From the NCBI GenBank assembly GCA_964398215.1, contig CAYNNP010000023.1:1-44871 (forward strand): 44,871 bases of DNA, in the 5' to 3' direction. The translations under genes were made by a program, and so were the position numbers. The stretch comes from CAYNNP01 sp964398215 (GTDB lineage: Bacteria > Planctomycetota > Planctomycetia > Pirellulales > Pirellulaceae). The first letter of the stretch is position 1, and every line of letters begins with the position of its first letter. This document shows, in pieces, positions 17,230 through 25,292 of this stretch. The notes under the pieces are model-generated. The model was not told where the DNA came from. It did not search any database and saw nothing but the letters and a program-made list of their open reading frames with translations.

Positions 17230-19130
17230 TCAAACGGTATAAGACGTTGCTGTTGGTTTGTGCTTGCGTTTTGATCGGCTGCAACCGCGACAGCCAATCG
17301 AACGTAAAACCGGCTACGAAATCCAAACCCATTGTCTCGACAAAAACCGAAACGCCTGCAGCGGTTCCAGACCTGGAATCGAACCCCAGTGAATCTGAAC
17401 CTGAACTGGCAACTTTGCCTGAAACTAAGGCAGCGGAAGACTCGGTAGAGAATCCCAGCGTGACCGATAATTCGAATGCGGTGGCCGACATAGCGTCTGC
17501 GATGAATGCAAATACCAACGCAGCATCAGTGCAGGAAGTTGCCGAAGCTGTCACCCAGCAAGAACCCACTGCACCCGAAGTGCCTGTCGAACCACCAGTC
17601 GAACCACCGCCCGCGAGTCGCTTGCTGCTGCCAACGACCGCTGGACCGTTATTGGTGGATGTAGAAGTCGACATCGATGGCCAGAATCTGTTCACGGCTT
17701 TTGAGCAACGAATTGCAAAAGCCATCAAGGATGCTCGCGGCGAAGATGATGAATTGTCGTGGCAGCAGTTTTTTCAGTTCGTCTCTACGAATCCCGATAT
17801 GTTTGGTCGCAATTCCGCGACCAATCGAAAGCAGTATCGGAGCATGCGGGAACGCTACGACGAAAATCGAAACAATGCACCAGACGTCAAAGAAGTCGCC
17901 AAGTTTTTGTTCCGTAACAACGGGATTCATTCACCACTTCGACTGATGGGAACCAACCATTACCGTGACAGCAATCGCGCGGAGTCACCGGTTTTTCGTG
18001 CCTTGGACCAGAACGAAGACAAAGTGCTCAGCCTGGAAGAGATTCAAATGGCTGACGTCCAGCTTCATCGAATCGATCCAAACTCGGACCAGCGAATCGA
18101 TCTGAGCGAGCTTGCTGATTCTGCACCGAATCGTGTTGCAATGATGAATATGGATTCGGCATGGAATCGGCGCAAAATCAATCGTCGCGGTGAAGTTGCC
18201 ATGGATTTCGATGGCTATATCGATTGGACGATGACGTCTTATGCGATGGACGATTGGTTTGGAAATCCTGGACCCTGGAGCGACCGGAGCTTCGCAGATC
18301 AATTGGATCGAAACTCCAACGGAACGATCGAAAAGGACGAAGCCAAAACCGTCACCGAGTGCGAAGTCGATATTCGCTTGAAGGCAAGCTTTGGGCAAAC
18401 CACCAGCATCGCTGTCCAGTCTGTATCACCGGCCATTCAAGGAGTAACGCAATCGGCTCGAGACGACCAGGTTGTTTTTCGCAGCAATCGGTTGAACTTG
18501 GTGTTCTACATCACCAACCAAACTTCGCAGAATAGCCGGCAGGTACCAGCAGAGGCCTTTGCAATGCTGGATGCTAACAACGATGGGTTGCTGGACGAAA
18601 GCGAAATTCCCGAACAGGCGCCGGAGGAGTTTTCGATCAAGGAACTGGACAAGAACAATGACGAAAAATTGAGCCTAGAAGAAATCAATCAGCGAAACAA
18701 TAAAGACAAAGAACTACCAGTATGGGCATCGCAGATTCGTGGTCGCGGCGCAGAGATTCCCGACGCAGTGTTTTCATGGTTAGATCAAAACCAAGATCAC
18801 AGTTTATCGTCTCGCGAGATTCAACAAGCTCCGGCTAGGCTGCTGGATTGCACGGTTGATGGTCAACCGCTAACTTCTGGCCAAATACCGGACACGTTTG
18901 TTGTCCATTTGTTGCGCGGTGACCCTGCGGTTGATCAACAGAATTTCCGAGCACTCCCAAAACCCGTTGTCGCGACCAATGAAATGCCGATTTGGGCAGT
19001 CCACATGGACAGCAATCGCGACGGGGAAGTTTCGCATGTTGAATTTATTGGAACGGACTCAGCTTTCGAAAAGCTGGATTCCAATGGAGATCAGTTTTTA
19101 GATTCAACCGAATGCGACGCCGCCAAATGA
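17226..19130 (+). CDS. EF-hand repeat lipoprotein
   Basis: A 634-residue exported protein. The N terminus MIKRYKTLLLVCACVLIGC is a lipoprotein signal with lipobox LIGC (Cys19). A long Glu/Pro/Thr-rich linker runs to about residue 135. Calcium-binding EF-hand-like loops of the DxNxDG type occur near residues 259 (DQNEDKVLSLEE), 360 (DRNSNGTIEKDE), 447 (DANNDGLLDESE), 472 (DKNNDEKLSLEE), 518 (DQNQDHSLSSRE), 592 (DSNRDGEVSHVE) and 617 (DSNGDQFLDSTE). The gene starts with GTG overlapping the DUF1501 stop (GTGA), so the two are translationally coupled. It may bind calcium and act as a surface scaffold or partner of the DUF1501 protein; this is inference. Confidence 0.88.
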   Translation: MIKRYKTLLLVCACVLIGCNRDSQSNVKPATKSKPIVSTKTETPAAVPDLESNPSESEPELATLPETKAAEDSVENPSVTDNSNAVADIASAMNANTNAASVQEVAEAVTQQEPTAPEVPVEPPVEPPPASRLLLPTTAGPLLVDVEVDIDGQNLFTAFEQRIAKAIKDARGEDDELSWQQFFQFVSTNPDMFGRNSATNRKQYRSMRERYDENRNNAPDVKEVAKFLFRNNGIHSPLRLMGTNHYRDSNRAESPVFRALDQNEDKVLSLEEIQMADVQLHRIDPNSDQRIDLSELADSAPNRVAMMNMDSAWNRRKINRRGEVAMDFDGYIDWTMTSYAMDDWFGNPGPWSDRSFADQLDRNSNGTIEKDEAKTVTECEVDIRLKASFGQTTSIAVQSVSPAIQGVTQSARDDQVVFRSNRLNLVFYITNQTSQNSRQVPAEAFAMLDANNDGLLDESEIPEQAPEEFSIKELDKNNDEKLSLEEINQRNNKDKELPVWASQIRGRGAEIPDAVFSWLDQNQDHSLSSREIQQAPARLLDCTVDGQPLTSGQIPDTFVVHLLRGDPAVDQQNFRALPKPVVATNEMPIWAVHMDSNRDGEVSHVEFIGTDSAFEKLDSNGDQFLDSTECDAAK

Positions 19131-19149
19131 TCCAAAAGCAAGTGTATCT

Positions 19150-19842
19150 GTGTCAGAAGAGATCCCAAAAACCAAACTTGAACAACTCTACTTCTGGATT
19201 CAGAAAACCGATACACCTGCGCTGGTTGGATTGGTGGCCGCCAATCTCTTGCCTCTGATTTTAACTGTAATGTTCGGCTGGGAATTGGCCAGCATTGTCA
19301 TTTTGTATTGGTGGGAAAATCTGATCACAGGATTCTTCGCAATCCTACGAATCATTGGTGCAAGTGGTGATGGGGATGGAAATAAGGGAGCAAAAGCACA
19401 TGGCGAGAAAGTGTTTCTGGTGCCGTTCTTTTGTTTTCACTACTTCTTTTTCTGCTTCGTGCATGGCATCTTCGTCCTGATTCTTACCTCGGGCGACTCC
19501 TTTGGTTCGAGGCCTACGCCTGGCAATTTCCTAGCAAGCTTTTGGAGTGCAGTTCCGGAGTGGGGAACTATCTCACTAGTGGCGATTTTTGCCAGTCACG
19601 GTATTTCGTTCTGGCGAAACTACATCGTTGGCGGCGAGTACAAAAAGACGTCGTGTTTTTCGGAACTGGTCCGGCCCTACGGTCGGATCGTGCTATTGCA
19701 CGTTTGTATTATCGCTGGCGGATTCGTCATGATGGCGTTTGGGGCGCCGATGTTCATGGTACTGTTGTTGATCATCGGTAAAACAATCATGGACGCAGGC
19801 TTGCATGTAGTGATGCACCGCACCAAAGCAAAGGACGAATGA
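19150..19842 (+). CDS. DUF6498-like polytopic membrane protein
   Basis: A 230-residue integral membrane protein with about six hydrophobic helices. Recognisable elements are an N-terminal helix pair ending in VILYWWENLITGFFAILR, an FFCFHYFFFCFVHGIFV segment, an IFASHGISFWRNYI segment and a C-terminal GKTIMDAGLHVVMHR. The YWWEN plus KTIMDAGLH pattern is what I recall for DUF6498. It starts with GTG 19 bases after the EF-hand lipoprotein stop and has only a weak ribosome-binding site, so it may be translated by coupling. The function is unknown. Confidence 0.75.
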   Translation: MSEEIPKTKLEQLYFWIQKTDTPALVGLVAANLLPLILTVMFGWELASIVILYWWENLITGFFAILRIIGASGDGDGNKGAKAHGEKVFLVPFFCFHYFFFCFVHGIFVLILTSGDSFGSRPTPGNFLASFWSAVPEWGTISLVAIFASHGISFWRNYIVGGEYKKTSCFSELVRPYGRIVLLHVCIIAGGFVMMAFGAPMFMVLLLIIGKTIMDAGLHVVMHRTKAKDE

Positions 19843-19904
19843 GATAGTCAACTCATACGACCTACACTTGGGGCGTCACACAAACATCAGATAGCTGCGA
19901 TCAG

Positions 19905-21305
19905 CTAGCGATAACGTGCGTTATTTTGGATGAACTGCATCACGTCGGCGGTCGGTTCCATCGACATGATCTTGGCCGATGTATCGGGGGCGTTGCGATC
20001 ACGGACGATCACAATCACCTCTTGATTGCTTGCAGGTTGCAGGCCAGTGCTGGCGTTGGTTGTCGGCAGACTGGCGACACGCGGTTGCGAGACTGTTGGA
20101 GGCTGATTGTTTTCCTGATTTTGATACAAACGCGAAAGCTGTACGCGATCAAGTTGCCATCGAATGCTGCCAGGGCCAGTGTAAATCCCAACATCTGATT
20201 GATAATTAGCCGCATTGCAGACTCCAACCAATCGGCCGCTGGTATCAAACAAGCCTCCTCCGCTGCGTCCTTGGACAGGCGCGACAGCAATTTCGATATT
20301 GGATGCACCCATGTGCTGGTTGTACTTGTTGATTCCCGTGACTCGGGTATCACGGCGCGACGGATCAGCACCCTGGTCGCAACCGAAACTAAACACTGGT
20401 TGCCCGTTGCGAAGAAAGTCATTGGAGGCCACAACCGGGACAGGCGTGATTCGGAAACCAGGTCGAATGGCTACCAGGGCAATGTCGTGGTTGTCTGCAT
20501 CATAATCGATTACTTGGCCTGGAACGGTTCGAGTTTGTCCGCCCACAAATAGATCGACATGAATCTTGGCGGCTTGTTTTGCTTCTCGAAATAAGTGCCC
20601 GCACGTCAGTACAAGAGCCTCGTCGCCATGAGTGTCAATGATCGTTCCTGTGCCCGTATCGTAGCCGCGCCCATCATGGACTTTTAGCCGAACCGTAGCT
20701 GCGCGAGCGCGCTCGACCGCGTTGGCTTGTATCGTGCTGGGCATGGGTTCGCCATGTTGGCGAAATTCTTGTTCCAAGCTCGCTTGTTGAACGGCATTTT
20801 GCATTCCAGGTTGATTCGCGGCAGCAGGTTTTGCTCGCGGTGCAGCGTTCAAACGCATGTTGGCACCCGTCGGTATCAGCGACCCAGAATCGGTATTCAA
20901 CGCTGTAACGATCTCGTTTTCGGTATGGGCGCCGACAAGACGTGATACTTCTCGGCCTTCCGCAATCACGACATAGGTTGGTGTTTGGCGGATACCGTAG
21001 CGTGATGCCAAATCGGGTTCGCGCCGAACATCGACTTGGCGAACCGGCACCCCTTTCTGCGCAAGCGACTGAATAACCGGCTGCATGGCGCGGCAGTGCC
21101 CGCAGTACTCCGACGAAAACTCAAGCAAAACGGCATCAGCGGAAAACGCATTTGCGTGCGGCAAAGCCAATATTGCCACTGCTGTCGCTGACACCAATCC
21201 AAGAACTCGTGCTACCAAGCTAAGTGCCCAGTTTCGCGTCCTGCCAATCCACTGGTAACCGGCTTTCTGTTTCAAAAACTCGGCGAACTTTATGTGCCTA
21301 AACAT
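19905..21305 (-). CDS. Thioredoxin domain fused to trypsin-like serine protease
   Basis: A 466-residue exported protein with two catalytic modules. A signal or anchor helix (about residues 27-52) is followed by a thioredoxin-like domain with C68-G-H-C71 and the cis-Pro loop QTPTYVV near 108. After a Pro/Ala linker comes a chymotrypsin-fold protease (about 195-390) with a full triad: His237 in TCGH, Asp274 in NHDIALV and Ser348 in GRSGGG. The last 70 residues are low-complexity with a short VIVIVRD strand. A strong GGAGGG lies just before the ATG. It could reduce or isomerise disulfides in a substrate before cutting it, or use the thioredoxin fold for binding; both are inference. It is divergent from metG. 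Confidence 0.88.
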   Translation of the reverse strand: MFRHIKFAEFLKQKAGYQWIGRTRNWALSLVARVLGLVSATAVAILALPHANAFSADAVLLEFSSEYCGHCRAMQPVIQSLAQKGVPVRQVDVRREPDLASRYGIRQTPTYVVIAEGREVSRLVGAHTENEIVTALNTDSGSLIPTGANMRLNAAPRAKPAAANQPGMQNAVQQASLEQEFRQHGEPMPSTIQANAVERARAATVRLKVHDGRGYDTGTGTIIDTHGDEALVLTCGHLFREAKQAAKIHVDLFVGGQTRTVPGQVIDYDADNHDIALVAIRPGFRITPVPVVASNDFLRNGQPVFSFGCDQGADPSRRDTRVTGINKYNQHMGASNIEIAVAPVQGRSGGGLFDTSGRLVGVCNAANYQSDVGIYTGPGSIRWQLDRVQLSRLYQNQENNQPPTVSQPRVASLPTTNASTGLQPASNQEVIVIVRDRNAPDTSAKIMSMEPTADVMQFIQNNARYR

Positions 21306-21563
21306 CGTCCCTCCATGGACCGATCCCTAAAAACACGTTGAATCTGCCTCCATGCAAGACTCAACCGATGAGTTGTTGATGGTCTGGAATCATCTGGCTC
21401 GCGGCAAGATCAAACGCAGCGAGAATTCGCAGTTTCCAGTTTCATTCTAGTTTCACAGCCGCCAAGTGCGTCAAACAGTGACGTCGTCGGCGAAACCAAT
21501 CGTGGCTACAATCCATCGCCGGACCATGACATTTTCATTCAACGGAATCACCAAACCTTTCCT

Positions 21564-23627
21564 ATGACACGCCAAATCCTGGTCACCAGCGCCTTGCCCT
21601 ACGCCAACGGACCGATCCACATCGGTCACTTGGTCGAATACATCCAAACGGATATTTGGGTTCGTTTTCAAAAGCTGATTGGCAATCGCTGCATTTACAT
21701 TTGTGCTGATGATACCCACGGCACCGCGATCATGATTCGCGCGCGAAAAGAAGGACGCAGCGAAGAAGAATTGATTGGCGACACAACGGTTGCTCATCAA
21801 CGTGACTTTGACGGATTCGACATCCAATTTGATCACTACGGCAGCACGAACAGCGAAGCCAATCGTGAACTTTGTGGCCAGTTCTGGAGTTCACTTCGCG
21901 AAGCAGGGCTGATTGCCGAACGTCCAATCCAGCAGCTATACGACCCTGATGCAGAAACTTTTCTGGCCGATCGTTTCGTTCGGGGTACATGCCCGAAATG
22001 TGGCAAACCTGATCAGCCGGGCGATAACTGTGTTTGTGGTCATACCTATAGTCCAACGGAATTGGTCGACCCCAAGAGCACTCTTAGTGGAGCGACGCCG
22101 GAACTCCGCGAAGCGACTCACCTGTTTGTTGAACTTGAAAAGCTGCACTCGTTTCTTGCCGAGTGGATCGAGACAAGTGGCGCACTGCAAAGCGAGACCG
22201 CCAACTATTTGAAAGGCCATTTTCTGGCAGAAGAACTTCGTGATTGGGACATCAGTCGTCCTGGACCCTACTTTGGATTCGAGATTCCCGACTCGCCTGG
22301 CAATTATTGGTACGTCTGGTTTGACGCGCCGATCGGCTACGTTGCAAGTACCAAAGAGTGGTGCGATGCGAACGGCGAACAGCTAGACGATTGGTGGAAG
22401 TCAGATGATTGCGAAATCCATCACTTCCTTGGCAAAGACATCACGTATTTTCACACATTGTTCTGGCCAGGGATGCTTAAAACGGCCGGATTTAATTTGC
22501 CGACCAAAGTTCACATTCACGGTTTCTTGAATGTGGGCGGTGAAAAGATGAGCAAGTCGACCGGCACGCTGATCTCCGCAGAGACCTATCTCAAGTACGC
22601 AGATCCGTCGTACTTGCGATATTTCTTTGCAACAAAACTAACGCCACGAGTAGAAGACTTGGACCTAGGCCTCGATCTTTCCCAAGAAGCCGGGAGCTGG
22701 GAGTTCGTGGAGAAGGTCAACAGTGACTTGGTTGGCAAGGTCGTGAACCTGGCCAGCCGTGTCGGAAAGTTCGCGAAAACAACAGGGCTTTCGGCTCAGT
22801 ACCCAGATGACGGTGGGTTGTTCACAGCGGCGGCCAAAGCTGGTGAGGAGATCGCGGCCGCGTACGAGGCTTGTGATTATGCTCGCGCGATGCGAAAGAT
22901 CATGGAACTTGCTGATGCCGCCAACCCATTTGTCGAACATGCAAAACCGTGGGAGATGAAGAAAGACGCGGATCGCCAAGACGAATTGAGAGATGTTTGC
23001 ACCGTTGCCCTGAATCTCTTTCGGCAATTGGCAATCTATCTGTCGCCCGTATTGCCCAACCTTGCCGAACAATGCGGCGAATTGCTGGGCGATCCAATCG
23101 TATCGTGGGATCAAAGCCAAACACCTTTAGTTGGCATTCCCGTCGCAAAATTCAAACGTATGATGGACCGAGTTCAGGAACAGGATTTAAAAAAGATGAT
23201 CGAAGAAAGCAAAGACCAAGCCGCCGAAGAAGCTGCCGCAGATGCGCCATCGCCCTTTGACGATAGTGATCAACCGCTGAAAGACGAACCTTTGGCCGAT
23301 GAAATCACAATCGATGATTTTGTCAAAGTCGACTTGCGAGTTGCACGCATCATTACAGCGGAGCACGTTCCCGAAGCCAACAAACTATTGAAGCTTAAAT
23401 TGGGTCTGGGCGGAAACGAGACACGTCAAGTATTCGCTGGAATCAAAGCTGCGTATGATCCCGAAACATTGGTCGGTCGCAAAGTCGTGATGGTTGCAAA
23501 TCTGAAACCACGAAAGATGCGATTCGGTCTAAGCGAAGGCATGGTCTGTGCCTCCGGCCCTGGTGGCGAAGAAGTGTTCTTGCTAAGTCCCGATGACGGG
23601 GCGTTGCCAGGACAACGCGTCCACTAA
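21564..23627 (+). CDS. metG: Methionyl-tRNA synthetase
   Basis: MetG charges initiator and elongator tRNA with methionine. The 687-residue protein has the class I signature TSALPYANGPIHIGH (residues 8-22), a zinc-binding insert with CPKCG and CVCG pairs near 143-163, FLGKDITYFHTLFWPG near 290 and K328-M-S-K-S332. The anticodon-binding helical domain follows. A charged linker (about 535-580) leads to a C-terminal OB-fold tRNA-binding domain (VDLRVARIITAEHVPEANKL onward), as in dimeric E. coli-type MetG. No clear ribosome-binding site is seen before the ATG. The gene appears monocistronic, ending at a hairpin at 23652-23673. The 258 bases upstream (21306-21563) hold no feature I can name. Confidence 0.97.
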   Translation: MTRQILVTSALPYANGPIHIGHLVEYIQTDIWVRFQKLIGNRCIYICADDTHGTAIMIRARKEGRSEEELIGDTTVAHQRDFDGFDIQFDHYGSTNSEANRELCGQFWSSLREAGLIAERPIQQLYDPDAETFLADRFVRGTCPKCGKPDQPGDNCVCGHTYSPTELVDPKSTLSGATPELREATHLFVELEKLHSFLAEWIETSGALQSETANYLKGHFLAEELRDWDISRPGPYFGFEIPDSPGNYWYVWFDAPIGYVASTKEWCDANGEQLDDWWKSDDCEIHHFLGKDITYFHTLFWPGMLKTAGFNLPTKVHIHGFLNVGGEKMSKSTGTLISAETYLKYADPSYLRYFFATKLTPRVEDLDLGLDLSQEAGSWEFVEKVNSDLVGKVVNLASRVGKFAKTTGLSAQYPDDGGLFTAAAKAGEEIAAAYEACDYARAMRKIMELADAANPFVEHAKPWEMKKDADRQDELRDVCTVALNLFRQLAIYLSPVLPNLAEQCGELLGDPIVSWDQSQTPLVGIPVAKFKRMMDRVQEQDLKKMIEESKDQAAEEAAADAPSPFDDSDQPLKDEPLADEITIDDFVKVDLRVARIITAEHVPEANKLLKLKLGLGGNETRQVFAGIKAAYDPETLVGRKVVMVANLKPRKMRFGLSEGMVCASGPGGEEVFLLSPDDGALPGQRVH

Positions 23628-23651
23628 AGACCAACCAAGACAATCACATAA

Positions 23652-23676
23652 AGCCAGCTGCCCGCAGCTGGCTTTC
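23652..23676. terminator. Likely terminator between metG and the RidA-family gene
   Basis: AGCCAGCTGC and GCAGCTGGCT form a perfect 10-bp stem with a 2-base loop, followed by TTCTCAT. A second small palindrome, CGGCAGC-AGCTGCCG, follows at about 23684-23698. The convergent gene arrangement and weak T-run suggest a terminator, perhaps serving both sides. Confidence 0.6.
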
Positions 23677-23709
23677 TCATTGTCGGCAGCAGCTGCCGAT
23701 CTACTCACA

Positions 23710-24174
23710 TCACGCGTCGACTTCAAAGATGACTTCGATTTCGACGGCGATTCCTCCTGGCAAGGCATTGGTGCCTAAGGCACTTCTTGCGCCTACGCCA
23801 TTGTCTTCTCCGAATACGTCGCGAAACAATTCGCTGCATCCATTGATCACGGCAGGTTGCTGATCAAATCCATCTGTGCTGCGCACCAGGCCCAGCACTT
23901 TGACGACTCGCTTGACTTTGTCCAAGGATCCAAAATGATTCTTGAGTGTTGAAAGCAGGGCTAGGCCAGTTGTTCTTGCGGCGTCGTAGCCAGCTTCGAC
24001 ATCCATGTCCAAGCCTAGGCGGCCTTTGATCATAGAGCCATCGACTTTCAGCGGCCCGTGCCCAGAAAGGTAGGCCATGTTTCCTGCGATCACGATCGGT
24101 TTGTAAACACCAGCAGGTGGCGGAGGAGGCGGCAGTTCCAATCCCAACTCACTTACACGGCTATCAGCACTCAT
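23710..24174 (-). CDS. RidA/YjgF-family protein lacking the key arginine
   Basis: A 154-residue cytosolic protein of the Rid (YjgF/YER057c/UK114) family, which forms trimers with subunit-interface pockets. The N-terminal LPPPPPPAGVYKPIVIAGNMAYLSGHGPL matches the subgroup with a longer N terminus. The C-terminal GARSALGTNALPGGIAVEIEVIFEV corresponds to the active-site region. Canonical RidA has an Arg before Leu-Pro there (ARLP), which is essential for 2-iminobutanoate hydrolysis; here the position is Ala (NALP). The protein therefore probably lacks the standard imine deaminase activity and belongs to a non-archetypal Rid group. It is divergent from the release-factor-like gene. Confidence 0.88.
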   Translation of the reverse strand: MSADSRVSELGLELPPPPPPAGVYKPIVIAGNMAYLSGHGPLKVDGSMIKGRLGLDMDVEAGYDAARTTGLALLSTLKNHFGSLDKVKRVVKVLGLVRSTDGFDQQPAVINGCSELFRDVFGEDNGVGARSALGTNALPGGIAVEIEVIFEVDA

Positions 24175-24375
24175 GGATATTTCTCCAACACGAATCGAAC
24201 ATGAAATTTTTTAAGGCGCAATAGGATGGTACGGCAGTAACGAACAAACAAGGGGCCAACCACAGCTGAAATTGAATTGCGGCGAACCTTCGTAGATACG
24301 CTCGTGTCTGATGTTCGGTATTCGGCTGATCAAACGCCGACCCGGCCGACCCTCTTTGACCACAAGGAATCTCCA

Positions 24376-25168
24376 ATGGCTAGCAGAAAGAAGCAAAAGA
24401 AGCAGTCCAATCGCACAAGCGAATCTGTTAACAGCGTTGTCAAAACGGGCGAAACGCGTTGCCTTTGACCAATCACTTCGGACGGCAAACGAAGTCATCT
24501 TGGAAGTAAAAGGTGGCGAAGGAGGTGACGACTCCAAATTGTTTGCTCACAATCTCTTTGCTGCGCTAGCAAAATACGCAACTCGGCATGGGCTGCTGGT
24601 CGAAGTTGTTTCCAACGTTCCTGGTCACATCTGTGCGACCGTTCGAGGCAAGAGAGTCTGGCAGTTATTGAAACCCGAAATGGGTAAGCACTGTGTCCAG
24701 CGCGTTCCGCCGACTGAACAGCGCGGTCGTCGACACACATCGTATTTGGCGGTCGCCGTTTTGCCGATCATCAACTTTGCGATGAAGTCACTGCCAGAGA
24801 GCGAAATCGAGATCAAGACACAGCGCGGGCATGGTCCTGGTGGCCAGCATCAGAACAAAACGGACTCGGCGGTTCGGATGACACATTTGCCAACGGGAAT
24901 CAAAGTCTTTATCAACGGACGCGATCAGCGATCAAACCGTACCCAGGCACTGAAGATCCTGACGGCGCGCGTTCGAGACCAGGAGCAGCAACAGGCCAAC
25001 GATAGCTATCGCCAATTGCGTCAGTCGCAGCTGGGCAACGTTGGACGCGGCCAGAAAATTCGGACCTACAATTACATTGATGACCGAGCCGTTGATCATC
25101 GCAACGGCGCGAGATCCCGTGTCCGAGCAGTGATTGAAAAAGGACAGTTTGAGCTTCTTCAATCGTAA
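24376..25168 (+). CDS. Release factor-like protein (PCRF + GGQ), probable +1 programmed frameshift
   Basis: The protein has a PCRF segment (EVKGGEGGDDSKLFAHNL), an RF1-like anticodon motif P111-P-T in RVPPTEQRGRRHTS, and the peptidyl-transferase motif GHGPGGQ (GGQ at 155-157), ending with RTYNYIDDRAVDHR as in RF1. Domain 1, about 90 residues in RF1/RF2, is missing. The best start is the ATG at 24376, seven bases after AAGGA (24364-24368). Its frame encodes a 30-residue basic leader and stops at TGA 24466-24468. All homologous domains lie in the +1 frame from GAC at 24467. The junction reads CTT TGA C, the classic prfB frameshift site, giving a 263-residue product. A start at 24311 directly in the +1 frame would avoid frameshifting but has no ribosome-binding site. 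The function may be specialised termination or ribosome rescue. Confidence 0.8.
24463..24469 (+). promoter_or_regulatory. prfB-type +1 frameshift site CTTTGAC
   Basis: The frame-0 codons are CTT then the stop TGA, followed by C, identical to the slippery stop of E. coli prfB (there codons 25-26; here 30-31). Slippage on CTT into the +1 frame yields Leu-Asp, as in RF2. The AGGGGG stimulator normally three bases before CTT is absent here, so efficiency may be lower. Confidence 0.6.
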
Positions 25169-25183
25169 TTGACGCCGAATCCG

Positions 25184-25240
25184 TTTGACGTTGCGCTGTT
25201 GGATCACCTTCCAGCTGAAGTCGACAAGCGCAACGTCAAA
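25184..25240. repeat. Long inverted repeat with nested hairpin
   Basis: TTTGACGTTGCGCT (25184-25197) and AGCGCAACGTCAAA (25227-25240) are perfect 14-base reverse complements. The 29-base spacer holds a smaller CTTC/GAAG hairpin (25208-25220). It lies between two convergent genes, 15 bases after the release-factor-like stop and 52 bases after the end of the minus-strand secreted-protein gene. No T-run is attached, so it is a cruciform-capable element or weak bidirectional terminator. Confidence 0.65.
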
Positions 25241-25292
25241 ACTTGTAGATCGGGCTAGCGCCATGCGGATCTGCCAAACAGCACGTTCAGTG

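Noticed and set aside
24311..24375. Start of the release-factor-like gene at ATG 24311, avoiding a frameshift
   Set aside because: No ribosome-binding site, and the added Arg-rich residues look unlike any release-factor domain. The ATG at 24376 has AAGGA at ideal spacing but in the other frame. Kept as the alternative hypothesis.
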